DNA from: Sarcomyxa edulis
Taxonomy: Eukaryota; Basidiomycota; Agaricomycetes; Agaricales; Mycenaceae
Direction of reading: 5' to 3'
Length of the DNA stretch: 64,000 nt
Assembly (NCBI GenBank): GCA_009761415.1
Contig: QUOL01000006.1
Location: forward strand, 1,302,001-1,366,000
Shown here: in pieces, positions 20,645 to 32,838 of the stretch
How positions within the stretch are numbered: the stretch's first letter is position 1
Layout of the letters: the number at the start of each line of letters is the position of its first letter
The notes under the pieces: model-generated
Database searches by the model: none
Seen by the model: only the letters and a program-made list of their open reading frames with translations
Told to the model about the DNA's origin: nothing
Program-made: the position numbers and the translations under genes

Positions 20645-22964
20645 ATGAAGTCATTCTTCGCTGCCCTCCCTCTCCTCGCCTTGTCGGCCCTCGCCAGTCC
20701 TGTTCCCGATGTTGTCCCTAGAGCCAACGTCGTGGCCCACTTGACCGACACAGCTACTACGTACTATGGAGAGGTCAGTTTCATCCTCTGATTCCCTCTT
20801 CAGGACATATCATAACTCTGTACATTTTCCCAGAATATCTTCGTCGTCGGCAGCATTCCTGAGTTAGGAAACTGGAACCCTGACTCTGCCGTACGTCGTT
20901 GTACTTTCTCCTCTTCGCATCACTATATCTGACTTATCATTGTTTCTGAAGGTTGCTATGAGCCCCGCCAACTACCCAAAATGGGATGCCTACATCACCC
21001 TTCCTGCGTCCACAAGTTTCGAGTACAAGTTCTTCCGCAGACAGTCAGATAATAGCGTGAGTTTTCTCCGAATTCCAATTCTTCAGTATTCTCATTTTGC
21101 GGCACGTTCACAGATTATCTGGGAGTATGATCCTAACCGTCAATACACCACTGGCAGCGGTGGTTCGGAAGACATCGTCACTACATTCGGCGCCGCCTCT
21201 GGCATTCCTGGTGGGCGTGAGCCCACCAGCTTCATTCAGGCAGACTTCTCGTTCACTGCCACCACTACAGCTGGACAGGTGTGCAGAATAATCTCTTTGA
21301 TTCTTTCTTTCTTTCTGATCTGATCCTTTTTCTATAGAGTATCTACCTCATCGGTAACATCGGTGCTCTCGGCAACTGGGATACTTCACGTGCTGTAAGT
21401 CTTCATGAAACTTGCGTTGTTCATGTCACTGATTTGGATTTGGTATATAGCTACTTCTATCGGACGCTCAATACCCTCTATGGACTCTTACCGTGACACT
21501 TCCCGCTGGCGTACCATTCGAGTTCAAGTTCATCAAAAAGGGACCCAACGGACAGGTGATCAGATTTGTTCTTGATGCTGATAGATATTGTTACTCATCC
21601 AATTCTCTCAGGTAACTTGGGAGTTCGACGGTGACGGTGCCAGCGGCAATCGCATGCTCTCTACACCCACCGAAGGTACTTTGAAGTTCAAAGCAGCTTT
21701 CGACAGTGAAGACGAACAGGTCACCACCTCGGGCACAGCCGTCAGCACCAGCACCAGCACGACCACGAGCGCTACTTCCACCACCACCTCTGTCGACGCC
21801 AGCACGACTTCGACTTTGGACAGCACTACCTCCCCCGTTACATCCACTACCACTCCGGTCACCTCCACTACTACCCCGGTCACATCTTCCACTACCACCT
21901 CCATTAACACTTTCGATACATCTACAACACCTAGAACGAACGTAATCTCTACTACTACTTCCCTCGCTACATCCACAATCGCATCCACCACGATCGATTC
22001 GTCCGTCACTACATCCGTTACCTCTATCGTCAGTTCTACCGATACCTCCGTCACAACTTCCCTCGTCTCTACTACCCCAATCGGTACAACAACGACCTCT
22101 ATCGGCACTACTGTTGTCAGCCCCACTGGTACCACCACTTCAACGACTTCCACTACCGGCATCAGTACTGGCACTACAACTGGAACAACCACTGACACAA
22201 CTACTTCCACTACTCCCACCGGTACAACCACGGGCTCGACAACCACCACCGACGTGACTACCTCCCCTACCGTTACAACTACTGTCACCACCACCGTTAC
22301 TGGTACGACCACTGGTACGACCACTGGTACGACCACTGGCACGACCACTGGTACGACCACTGGTACGACCACTGGCACGACCACTGGTACGACCACTGGC
22401 ACCACCACCGGTACAACCACCGGCACCACCACTGGTACTACGACTGGTACGACTACCACGACCGGCACAACCACGGGCACAACCACTGGCACAACCACGG
22501 GCACAACTACCGGTACTACCACTGGTACGACCACCACAACCGGCACCACGACTGGTACGACCACCACAACCGGCACCACGACTGGTACGACCACCACAAC
22601 TGGCACCACGACTGGTACGACCACCACAACTGGCACCACGACTGGTACGACCACCACAACCGGTACCACGACTGGTACGACCACCACAACTGGCACCACG
22701 ACTGGTACGACCACCACAACTGGCACCACGACTGGTACGACCACCACAACTGGCACCACAACTGGTACTACCACCACAACTGGCACCACGACCACTCCTA
22801 CAACAACCACTACCACCACCACCACAACTGGCACCACGACCACTCCTACAACTACCACCACCACCACTACAACAACTACCACCACCACCACGACCACCAC
22901 AACTACCACCGCCACTACTCCTCCTCCTGTAGCAGGACGTACTGTGGCCGCGTATTACTATTAA
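20645..22964 (+). CDS. Secreted protein with two starch-binding (CBM20) domains and a Thr-rich tail
   Basis: Seven exons: 20645..20773, 20834..20890, 20952..21056, 21114..21278, 21338..21394, 21451..21555, 21612..22964; 656 aa. A signal peptide (MKSFFAALPLLALSALA) leads into two CBM20 modules at about 29-125 and 138-235. Each has the diagnostic pattern: IFVVGSIPELGNWNP then EYKFFR then WEYDPNR, and IYLIGNIGALGNWDT then EFKFIK then WEFDGDG. The conserved tryptophans that stack on alpha-glucan are present in both. The exon lengths 57/105 occur in both modules, pointing to an internal exon-wise duplication. The tail (about 247-645) is almost purely Thr, Gly and Ser, expected to be heavily O-mannosylated, and ends AGRTVAAYYY. 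No catalytic domain is present, so it is probably a cell-surface or wall alpha-glucan binder. A GPI site is not evident. Confidence 0.87.
22302..22790 (+). repeat. In-frame minisatellite coding Thr/Gly repeats
   Basis: Two nested periods are visible. From 22302 there are about fifteen 12-base units (ggtacgaccact and variants, coding GTTT). From about 22522 there are about nine 30-base units combining two 12-mers with a shortened one (coding GTTTTTGTTT). Both periods are multiples of three, so copy-number change would alter protein length without frameshift. Confidence 0.85.
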
Positions 22965-23179
22965 TGCAAATTAATACACAGTGACACTACGGACACTTCC
23001 TCGTAATTCACTTCCTATTCCTCTATCATTATTCTTATTATTCTTACACTCGTCATATATCACTCATTATTTCGTACTTGATCTTAATGACCATTTGTTT
23101 TTCATTTTTATTCTTGGCATGAATTTAGTCATTTGAGATTTTTGACGAGTTCACCTCTTTCTCGTTGCTAACCACGACC

Positions 23180-25040
23180 ATGTCCATGCTCTTGGACGGT
23201 ATCATCATAACACTTTGCATTTTCGCCTTCCTTTTTCTCTATACAAACTCACGGCAAGCGCCTTGTAACTCACATCGTGACTGTCAATCTGCGAATCCAC
23301 AGGCGTATATTTTACAAAATCAAGTCACCCACGCAAGACTGTTACCACACGCCTCTGCGCACGCGTTCACCTACCCAACGTTGTCCCTCTTAGTATCTCT
23401 GAATGCCTTGGAATCGCACAGCCTAGATCTCGGACACGGTTGGATCTTCAGCTATGCGGGATTGTGGTGCCGACTGACGGGGTTGCGTTCGAATCCGTAT
23501 CTGACGAGCATGGGCCCTCCCTCTATGAGCATCAAGGACAAACTGGAAAGATTCTTGACTGCTCATGGATATGAAAAACCGACGCTAGAGGATGCTTGGA
23601 TGATGACAATGCCGAGTTTTCTTGGTTACGAAGGTATAAATCCCCTTACCGTATATTTTTGTTATAAACCTAGGGGTCAATTTTGGCTTACTGTTCTTGA
23701 GGTACGCATATGAAGCATACTTCTTTTCGTTTTGCTTTCTCATCTATTTAACATATAGATTCATAACACGTTCGGCGAAGCGCACGTACATGTCCTTGAG
23801 GTGGGGAAAGACGAAGACGAAATCAAAGCCGAGCAAGCCAAGGGGTCTGTGGATTTTTCTCTCTACCTTTTGCACCATCTACTTACCGAGGCTTATAAGA
23901 AGCTTTGAACACCAATGGACGTTCCCCCGTGAATTTCACGTTTCTCCGTTCAACGACCGGTCAGGATTTTACACCGTTTCCGTAAAATGCCCAAGTCATT
24001 CCCCCACACATACTACTGCCGGCGCAAGCACAACCCCACCACGCCCAGCAGTTCGGGTTCATCTCCACACTGCATCCCCCTCGAACCCATTAATACCGGG
24101 CCCATTGAAACTGACGGCGTTACTCCGGCCTGTCAGCGCTACGCCGCTCACAGCACCTTCGCTCCTTCTCGCTCTTGTCCGATCCCCTTTCGCCCTTTTT
24201 CTCGCGTTCCCTCAGATTCTATACCAAGCCTGGATTCTTCATTACAAAAAACGTCTCGACGTATTCATAAGGCCAGAACCTCTTCCTGTGTCTTCGGAAA
24301 GGGGCTTGTATCCCGCAGTCCGAGAACTTCAACCTAACAGCGGTGGTGTGAAATGGATAAGCGAAGGCTTCCTAGAGAAACGCGCTAGACAACGTGTAGA
24401 GTCTTTCCTGCAAAGACGGGTTGACGAGACTGGAATCTCCGTCACTCTCATCCACGGAAATCCCTCTGTGCCCACATGTAGTTTCATTCCATCTCCATCA
24501 AAGAAGGTGAAATCTATGAAGACACTCAAAATTTCGTATCTCTCTCCTCGCTTCTTCACCATCCTCCTCACAGCACCCTCCCCCGCTCACGCTCTCCTTC
24601 TAGGACATAAGACAGAAAAATTATTTTTTCCTTCTTCTCCCGAACTATTCCTATCCATATTCTCTCCTCGCCCATACTCTCCCTCTTCTGAGAGCTCCAA
24701 CCCAAACGCCATGCTACTCCAACGCCTCCGCACACGATTTCTCCCTCCCTCCTTTCGACAGTCGATTCCCATCCCCGAAATACATCCACTAGACGAAGTC
24801 ACTGAAAAGGAACGGACGGCACTGCTTTACGTCGTGTCCACTTTGCTCTGGTTCGACCGGTGGGAACCGCGGGTGTTTAGGTTTTTTCGCGCTAGACCGG
24901 TTCCTGGTGACGAACCGTGGAAACAGTGGGATAGGGCTGCTAGTATCTATAGCAAGGAATTCAAAGCGAAGGATGATGGAATTCGGAGAGATCTAGAAGA
25001 AGAGAGGACTTGGGTAGGGAGTGTTCGCAGAGATGGTTAG
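23180..25040 (+). CDS. DUF1365 family protein
   Basis: Three exons: 23180..23701, 23759..23844, 23900..25040; 582 aa. The start is the ATG at 23180 after an in-frame TTG. Residues 5-25 form a hydrophobic membrane anchor (IIITLCIFAFLFLY). The conserved DUF1365 core follows: NQVTHARLLP, HAFTYP, a long middle segment, GINPLTVYFCY, then (across the introns) VHNTFGEAHVHVLE and WTFPREFHVSPFNDRSGFY. DUF1365 proteins are often encoded next to lipid-modifying enzymes in bacteria, but their biochemical role is not settled. The C-terminal 300 residues are an extension with hydrophobic stretches and no motif I know. The gene starts 215 bases after the CBM20 gene. Confidence 0.8.
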
Positions 25041-25269
25041 TAATCTTATCATCATGGAGTGTACATAATGTCTTGTAGCTGGCTCTATGAATGGCATTAG
25101 TATATTTGATACCAATGGAGGGCGAGACTTGTGAAAGCGAAGGCATGCCATCGATAATACTCATCGATGCACGGCGCACCAACGGCGCACGCGCTTGAAG
25201 TTGAAAGGTTGATCGTGACAGTCGCGTCTCGCGTTCAAGTCACGTCACGCTCTTTCTTGGCACCAAACG

Positions 25270-27859
25270 ATGACTCCTGGACAAGTCCCTGCCTTGCCAG
25301 CCACCACTCCAACCTCCTCCCAGAAAAAGCCTATCCAGGTCGAAGAAAGTAGAGCTCAAAGGCTCGAGCGTCAAAATGCTCGCTGGCGGGATCGTGGAGG
25401 GTCAGTAATCAGCAACGGCTTTTCTCGACGACGGAATCAATTTTGATCACGAATGATACAGGATATTCAAACCTACAGCACGAAATACTCTCAAGGAGCT
25501 ACTTTTATCTCGAACCATAACCGGCGAATCTCCGCAGAAAGCAGGCGCATCCGAGGCTTCCAGACGGATCAGTAAAGGCAAGGGAAGAGCGTCAACTACT
25601 GGTACTAAAGCCCAACCACAACGGAAGGCATCGAAAGGCTCTGTCGTGAAGAAGGTTGCTAGAAAGTCTTTGAAGGCGGAACCTGTAGATGCTGCTATTG
25701 AGGATGATGATGAACCGGTAGCAGGTGCGCGTACTCGTCTGGCCTCCTGTGTCTCATAGTCTGACAACTGTTTAGGGCCGTCACGGCTCCCTGATAAACC
25801 AACAAAAAAAGCTGCTGCTGTCCCACGGAAGTCGACGATCAAAGTCAAGTTAGACGGTACGCGGGTTCTAGTCAACTTACGCATACGTATCTCATCTGTG
25901 TCTATGATATAGACGTCGGCGAAGCACCCAAACGCAGAGGTAGACCATCGAAGTCAAATCCAGCGCCAATAATTGTCTCTGATGACGACGGTGAAGGTAC
26001 GGATCCCATAGGTCGTATGGTTTTTTTTTCTACTTGCTCATAAAGGTCACTTTTTTTACGATATAGCTCAACCTAAGCCTAAGACTATAGCTAAACCAAA
26101 ACCAAAACCAAAACCAAAACCTCAGGCGAGCGCTAAGGCGACAAGGAAGGCAAAGGCACCTGCTAAGAAGCGCCGCCCAATTGGTGTCGGCTCTGACGAC
26201 GATGAAGATGATGACGAACTTATTGTTAAAGCTAGACCCAAATCTAACAACAGAGCGAAGGCATCCGGGACGGTTCCGGAAGACGTGAAGAAGGATAGAG
26301 CCAAGACAGTCAGAACAGGTCGGTCCATCCAATGTCATCATGAAGTATGACATTGTGACCAACTCTCGTGTGATTTAGATCTCAAATCGATGCCCAAATC
26401 TTACGACGAGGAGGAAAAACAAGAAGAACAAGAGAAGCCAATACCCAAACCCAAAGCGGTCCCTCGTTCAACAACGACTGCCACCAAGAAACGAGCAGTT
26501 GAAGTGCAATTTAAGGATTCTGTCGCTCCAGAGTCGACCAAACATAACGCTGGTACCAATAAACCGAAGGCTCGAGGTTCGTACATCCTTGCTCGTGCAT
26601 TGGCAGGGTATAGATTGATCGCTGTTTTGCAGATGCAACATCGACGAGCAGGTCTAAAACCAAACCCGTCATGGACGATGACGACGATGAACCTATCGTC
26701 ATTATACCTCGTGCGAGAGCAGCGAAACCGAAGATTTATGAGGACATATCTGATGACGAAGACGTTGTTGCTCCTTCGATACGAGTAACAGTGGTTGAAT
26801 CGAACAAAGAGGTAGATGCGAAGGGGGGCAAGGCACCGAAGGCGGTGCATGCTAAGGGAAAGACGAAGATGGATGTGGATGTGGATGTGGTTCCGGTGGT
26901 GAAGGCGAAAACACAAGAAAAAGAGAATATCAAACAATCGCCCCTGCTGCCAGTCGTCGATGTCAAAGGCAAAGGACGAGCGATAGACGTCATCAAGGAG
27001 GTAGTGACGGCACCGGTGTCTAAGGTGGCTAGTAGGAAACGAGCTCGAGAAGTGGAGTCAGAGTCAGAAGCAGAGACTAGGAACGACAGCAAGGTCCAGG
27101 TTCCTTCAGCCACCGCCCGAAAACGTTTGAAGTCTAAAGGGAAGGAACCTGAGCGTGATTTATCCCCCGTTGTCGAGGAAGATGAAGAGGAGGAAGAGGT
27201 CCAAATCGTGAAACCTACTCGAGCTCGGAGGGCCGCGCCCACGAAGTCTGCGTCTCGAAAGAAAGCCCCTTTCGTAGACGAGAACACGGAAGAGATCCAC
27301 GTTCGAAAGGTTACGACTCGAAAGAAGGCGGAGCTCGTTGTCGTCGAGGAGGCAGAGGTCGCGGCAGTCGGGAAGTCTAAATCTAAGCCCGCCGCCAATT
27401 CGAAGAAACGTCAAGCTGAAGAGTCTGACTCTGAGGATACAATTAATAGGAAAAAATCCAGGACTGATGCTCAGGATGAAGAAATGGTGGATACGGAAGT
27501 CAAGAAGAGACCTCACACTTCGTGAGTGATTTTGACGGCTTTTTCTCCGCAAAACTAACTGTTCCTTCCTTCTTTACTAGTAGTAGATCCGCATCAAAGG
27601 ACAAGTCCAATCCCACTGCACCACCACCTAGGACTACGGCAGCTAAGCCCAAGCCTAAAGCTAAGCCCAAAGCAAAGGTCCGCACCTACTTATATAGAAA
27701 TGGTATCTTAGGTCGTCCTGATGTCATTGACGCTCTTAGGCACCTTCCAAAAAACCTCCAGCCATTAAAGGACCTCGAAAGAGTGTCTTGGATCGTCTTA
27801 GACAGATGTCCCCGCCCGAAGATGATGGGGAACCGGATCCTCTTGATTTCTGGGCGTAA
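25270..27859 (+). CDS. Large basic, low-complexity nuclear protein with an AT-hook-like motif
   Basis: Nine exons: 25270..25400, 25462..25724, 25776..25856, 25913..25996, 26067..26318, 26379..26576, 26633..27521, 27581..27677, 27740..27859; 704 aa, one frame throughout. Most internal exon junctions fall in phase 1. The composition is extreme: Lys/Arg-rich blocks (KPKPKPKPKP, KKRRPIG) alternate with acidic patches (DDDEDDDELIV, EEDEEEEEVQIV). KRRGRPSKS near residue 168 matches the RGRP core of AT-hooks. The N-terminus (AQRLERQNARWRDRGGIFKPTARNTLKELL) and the C-terminus (SVLDRLRQMSPPEDDGEPDPLDFW) are the only ordered-looking, probably conserved pieces. VIIP and IIVSDDD segments resemble SUMO-interacting motifs. 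A chromatin role is likely but unproven; I cannot name an orthologue. Confidence 0.7.
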
Positions 27860-28439
27860 GCGCCCAAAAATCTGTTTGTTACAGTCTGCCTATTGCTTTA
27901 TCCATGTCAATATGTATCCTCATACCCCCCATCCCGTCCATCACTGCCGATTTCCTTCTCTGGATTCAATAAGTTTTGGCTCTCAACTGAAGCAGTCGAA
28001 AACGTTTTATAACATACCTCCAAGCGGTCTTGCGGACGAAAGAATGGTGACGGGACGAGACGTAAGGTGAGAACCTCGAGGTAGCGCAATGCTTTCTAGG
28101 GAATGGAGTGCTGCTTCACGAGTTTCGAAACTCCGAGCCACAACCGTACCGTGACTTCGCCATCGAGACTTTCGTCGTTGTTACTTACTGTCCCGAGTCC
28201 TTTTAGTCCCCTCCTCAGAACAGAAGGCCTCAGGCCTCAGTACTCAGTCACCGAAACGGGAGGTGTATCTTACGGCGTGGTAGTTGCCCGTCTTTCGGCG
28301 TACTAACACTTGAAATTCCGAGGTCTAGATCTGATCGTCGTGCAATGCTTTGCAGGCACTTTATACTCTTCGAACAGCCATCAACGATAACAGATTTCTC
28401 CGCACAAACCTGAGACTTCAAAGCATCTGAGCCGTATCG
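27860..28439. other. Intergenic region
   Basis: No gene seen. The last 100 bases resemble the region upstream of 29364 (tgagccgtat just before the start), so the promoter of the small membrane-protein pair was duplicated too. Confidence 0.45.
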
Positions 28440-28914
28440 ATACCGCTCTCAACGAATGACAGGGTAGCTGTGTTGTACGTTATTAGCACTATCATCCTAG
28501 CTGTGTCTCTGACTTCTTGATCCGCAGTTGGGGTGAGGCGTTCAAATTCCAACTTCCATGTTTCGCATCGTACGCCAGCAATCTTGAGTCGATTGTTTGC
28601 TTACTGGATTCCATTCTATCTCTAGTCGCGATTGGTGTTGTCACCCTCAGGTGAGTAGATTGCCGTCTCCAAGAACATATGTATAGCACTGACTCATCTG
28701 CATACAGCTTGTTCCTCAACTCATTTGCCAAATCCAGGTCAGTACCCTTGTCCACCATCTGCATCTTGGTCCAACAGATGGAACCGCGACATTACACAGC
28801 TCTGAATTTACAAGAGTTGGTCTTGGGGTCGGCGCGCTCCTCGACTTTGTTCTTGCCCTGGCCTATCTATCTCCCAGGATCAGGGGAAGTTCCCAGACTT
28901 CAATTGTTAGTTGA
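28440..28914 (+). pseudogene. Dead tandem copy of the small microexon membrane-protein gene
   Basis: The exon skeleton 28440..28474, 28528..28532, 28626..28650, 28708..28737, 28778..28914 copies the lengths of the intact gene at 29364 (35, 5, 25 and 30 nt, then a terminal exon). The start codon position reads ATA instead of ATG, and the last exon is out of frame with the first four; its homologous frame (VGALLDFVLALAYLSPRI) ends at 28914. All splice sites still look usable. It is therefore probably a recently inactivated duplicate, unless another start and acceptor are used. Confidence 0.65.
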
Positions 28915-29363
28915 GAAGGTCTTGGAACAACAAGGACGAGAATCTAGGAGTATCCGGGTATGTAGATACTGATCTCATCATGATGCTTATCTGCTAATGA
29001 ACAACCTAATCGTAGATTAGACATGATGTTAGCGCTGGAGTAGAGCAGGAAGATAGGGGCATGAAAGTCCGCATTTGAAAAAAGGTTTTCGCTTCGTCGA
29101 TAGAATCTATTTTTTTGATTCTCTCTCTACAGACACTAATATGACATGTCGTTAATCTGATTCCAGTCTGATTCTAGCCTAAGATGTGCTAAATACCTCC
29201 GTTTGATGGTTTTTGGCATCGCAGTCTCACCTATCTACGCACGTTCTCTCGTGTATCGTGGTGGCGTCCGAGGCCCTGCAAGCTGTGTCAGGCACTGTGC
29301 CATTGACGACGACGACGCTCTTTAGATTCCTCTCGTGAACGTCTCTTTGAGCCGTATTGTCCA

Positions 29364-29846
29364 ATGCCGCTCTCTAGTAGTGACAAGTCGGCCATATTGT
29401 GAGTCTGTTTCGATATCATCATGGCGTGTCTGATTTATCAAACCATAGCTGGAGTGAGTCGCTTCAAGTTCAGTTCTAACATACTTCACTGACCGGTTTC
29501 CAACCGATTGGCAGTCGTGATGGGTGTATTCAATGCCTAGTGAGCGCACCGTTACCCACTACCTATAAATTTATCAATAATTCATCTCTGTATACAGCAT
29601 GTCCATCATCCCGCCATCCGGATTCAAGTAAGTGATATTTTCAGCCATCCATTCAGGTCGATTAAAATTCCTGCCACCTGACAATCGCGTGCGCGTAGAG
29701 ACGGAGACGCTGATTCATGGAGCGGCAATATCGCGAGGATAGTGCTTGGGATTGCTGCTTTGATCAACTTCGGTCTAGGGCTTGCAGATTTATATCCCAG
29801 ACTGACTGAGCCGAAACCATCTTTTGCGAGAGATAGTGATGCTTGA
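29364..29846 (+). CDS. Small two-helix membrane protein encoded with a 5-nt microexon (unknown function)
   Basis: Five exons: 29364..29398, 29449..29453, 29515..29539, 29598..29627, 29699..29846; 80 aa. Only inclusion of the 5-base exon (ctgga between ccatag and gtgagt) keeps the frame from ATG to TGA. The product has a first hydrophobic helix (AIFWIVMGVFNAYMSII), a short polar loop (PPSGFKDGDADSWSGN) and a second helix (IARIVLGIAALINFGLGLADLY), then a charged tail. Two short membrane helices suggest an organelle or ER membrane subunit, but I cannot assign a family. The tandem copy at 28440 has the same exon lengths, which independently supports this unusual model. It escapes ordinary ORF searches because four of its five exons are 35 nt or shorter. 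Confidence 0.7.
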
Positions 29847-32838
29847 GGAGGTCTTGGAGTACGTGGATACTATGACGGCACTTGCAGTAGTTGCTTATCG
29901 TTTATACCCGCATGTGAACGCGATGAACAGTTGAGAAAACATAGCCTGCGGAGGGTGATTCATCATGACTGAGCGCCTATCACATTAACGAGCTGGACAT
30001 GATAGGTGTGTGACCCCTCCTTCGTAAAGATCCTAGTTGAGAAGTTGACATTCATCGAGGAGGATGAAGTGCCGGAGTGGGAGTCTGACTAGGAAGTTCT
30101 AAGGTGATTCGAGGTATGATGATGCACATACTTTGACCGCTTGAATTTTCTATATGTGTTGCGAACGGCGACAGAACGAAACGACTTGCTTATAGAGGTG
30201 GTGGCATGACCTAGGCGCTTTGTGATAAGGTGTCAGCTCTGAGGTGACCGAGTGATCTTATCGGAAGCAAATCCTATCGTTGGAACAAGACCGTACTTGA
30301 TACTTATTCTAAACCACCTGGAAGCAAAGAGGATCCTGATCAAGAGACACGGAGGCAAACGGATCTCTGATTGGGATATATCAAATGCAACAACGGGAAT
30401 ATTAAAACAGAAAGGAAGATCTTCGAGGGGAAGGGGAAGGGTGAAGCCACCTCGTACTTTATCTAGGTAGGAGTTTGCCGAGGTCGATCGTTTCCTCGAT
30501 CGTGATCGAAAGAATGCCCGGGGTCTGCCGAACCGCAAGTTGGTTTATTTTCTTTAATTTACCCCCTGCCTGTAAATGCGACGTAAATACCGGGGATTGC
30601 CGAACGTGTGACATTTCCTCTTTGGGAACTGACTCACGTCGATAGTACGAGTCTTCGTGCATCAACTCGCCGGCTTGTCCTCCCTAAGCTTTCCCTTCGA
30701 ATTCACGCGACCGCAAACGCTCTCAGCACGTCCTCGGATGCTCACAGGGCACATGGTAAGAAATGTATGTCTCATAGCTAACGAAGATGTGGCTACCATA
30801 AACCGTGTATTGACTTCAGCTCGACCGAACATTCAACTGATTCACGCGTGCCTTCTGCAGCCGTTCCCCTCGTTTTTGACAGTGCCAGCATTTGACAGTG
30901 CTACCATGTCAATAACGCTTCCGATACCCCCGGTGGACCCACTGAATGTGATCGAAAATCAGGAGGTGTCTTCAAGAGATGTGTGAGTGTATTGTATCTC
31001 TCACCCTGTCTCGCGACACTCATACGATTGAGATCCCAAGTTGAGAGGATTGGAAGGCCAGTCAAGAGGTGAAGGCACTCTCTCCACAGGCACCTTTCTC
31101 GCAGTATCCCTCGACATCCACAACCCTCATCTCTGATCGAAGAGACCAAGTCCACAAAGCGTGCGTTTCTGTTTTCTCTCTGCCTGTGCTTGCTCATTCA
31201 CTCCCATCATCAACTCTTAATTAGCATTGACCACGCGTCTTGACCACGCGTTGAACGCGAGAATAACCATGCGCGGTGGCCTCTTGCACAGACTACACCC
31301 CGGATCAATCTTGAAGGACCTGTCTCCCGAGTCTCGCGTTGCCGAACACTTTCTGATTCGCCAATCTCTGTCACTATACAAGCACCAGCATTCTTTTTGT
31401 CACCTCTGGGGCCTTTCTCTCCGAGTCAAAAAGGCCTCGCTGCCTTAACTAATGTCTTACATCTTGGTAAGCTCTTTCTTTGTCTTGGTGCTCAATGTTC
31501 ACTCTCCGATATCACTTCTATCTACTAGCTCGTAGGCAGAAGAAGTAGTGTGATTCAAAGATTGGCTTATTGTCCTTCCACTTTCCCTCTATACTACGAA
31601 CCCCATATATATGTATATTGTACTACAGTACTATCGCGTTTGAACTATTGCGCATGAATGCGACTTCTTTACTTCAAATACACCTCGTTTAAAGACTATC
31701 TGATATCAAAAGTCCCAGAAAGTGCTAGAAAGTCGCGTAAATACGCGTAAGGACCATTCTCGAATGTTTTCAGCTGCACGGGCCTTCCATATTTACGATC
31801 TTTACCAATTTTAGTGTAAAATTAAGGTGATCGGCATTTAATCGTGCTTACCCACCCAAATCCTACTTTCTCGGTGTAAATAGCTAAAATTTTATCCTTT
31901 TGAAAAGTATCCGGCCAGAGAATTTTGCAGAGACTCACTTCCAGCATGTACATCATCCTTCATCGAATGCCCCAGTTGTTATTTCATCAATTTTCATCTC
32001 TCACGTCTACGATTTGTGCTCTGGCCAGTCGGTGAAGCCACGTGGTACCCTCGGCAGTGAGACGCGTTGATTTTCCACTCTCGCATCTCGCCCTCTCCCT
32101 CTTACCTAGATCAGTTAGACTTGAAAGTTGACGCGTCTTTGACGCGTTTTACTTTGTGAATTGTCTCAACAGAGACTCCTAGAAATGCTCGCTACAGCTA
32201 CGGTTGCTAGATATGCTTCTCTTTTAGGTGAGCTTCCAATGAGACTAGCACAAATTTGCATTGTTGTGTGGCAAGTTTGTATCCTCTCCTTTCGGCTCTC
32301 CTATCAGAAGAGGTCTTTATTCTGCAGCTCACTTTTTTCTTCTGGACTCACCCCTGGGACCAAGGAAAAGAGCGGGCTGGAGAATTCAGACACCTATCTT
32401 TAAGTTTCTGTTCGAGACTCTAAGCCCCCGTCTTTGGAAGTCCTAGTTTACTGTTGTACTGATGAACATGTTTTCAGCCTATCATACTCCGAGTCGAGCG
32501 TCCGTCACGCGTACTACAGACGCAGTGCCATCTCCACTCACCCAGTGACATACAGATCCCCGCGCGTTTCTCAGATCGTTTTCTTCTCAAAGCGCGTTTA
32601 TCGCATCAACTACCGTACTATCCCTCGACTATCGTGTCCCTACTCTGTCTCTGGAAATCTCACCTACCGCTTGTCATTCGATAAGCTCTCTCCAGCTACA
32701 TGGTCTCAGACAAAAACCGTGGGAACTGTATGCATGTCTCAGGAGGAATCGTTATAGGGGATATTTCACCATTCTCTCCGTCAACCACCTCGATTCAACC
32801 ACTGAACCTGAACGTTACCACCCAAGTCCTAAAACAAA
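29847..32838. other. Gene-free interval of about 3 kb
   Basis: Several open frames of 60-110 codons occur on both strands (for example 30233-30538 minus and 30657-30986 plus). None shows family motifs or a consistent exon chain. A/T-rich stretches lie at 31600-31920. The 3' flank of the small gene (29847-29900) matches that of its dead copy. Confidence 0.4.

Noticed and set aside
22302..22790. Regular 12/30-base repeats that could suggest a CRISPR-like array
   Set aside because: There are no unique spacers, the repeats are in a coding frame, and the genome is eukaryotic.
21608..22915. 435-codon minus-strand frame rich in Val and Pro
   Set aside because: It is the complement of the Thr/Gly minisatellite; the period is a multiple of three, so opposite frames stay open. 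It has no motifs.
26736..27398. 220-codon minus-strand frame rich in Ser/Thr
   Set aside because: It is a shadow of the Lys/Glu-rich exon 7 of the AT-hook-like gene.
30657..30986. 109-codon plus-strand frame
   Set aside because: No motif, no consistent splicing partner, and overlapping minus-strand frames of similar length.
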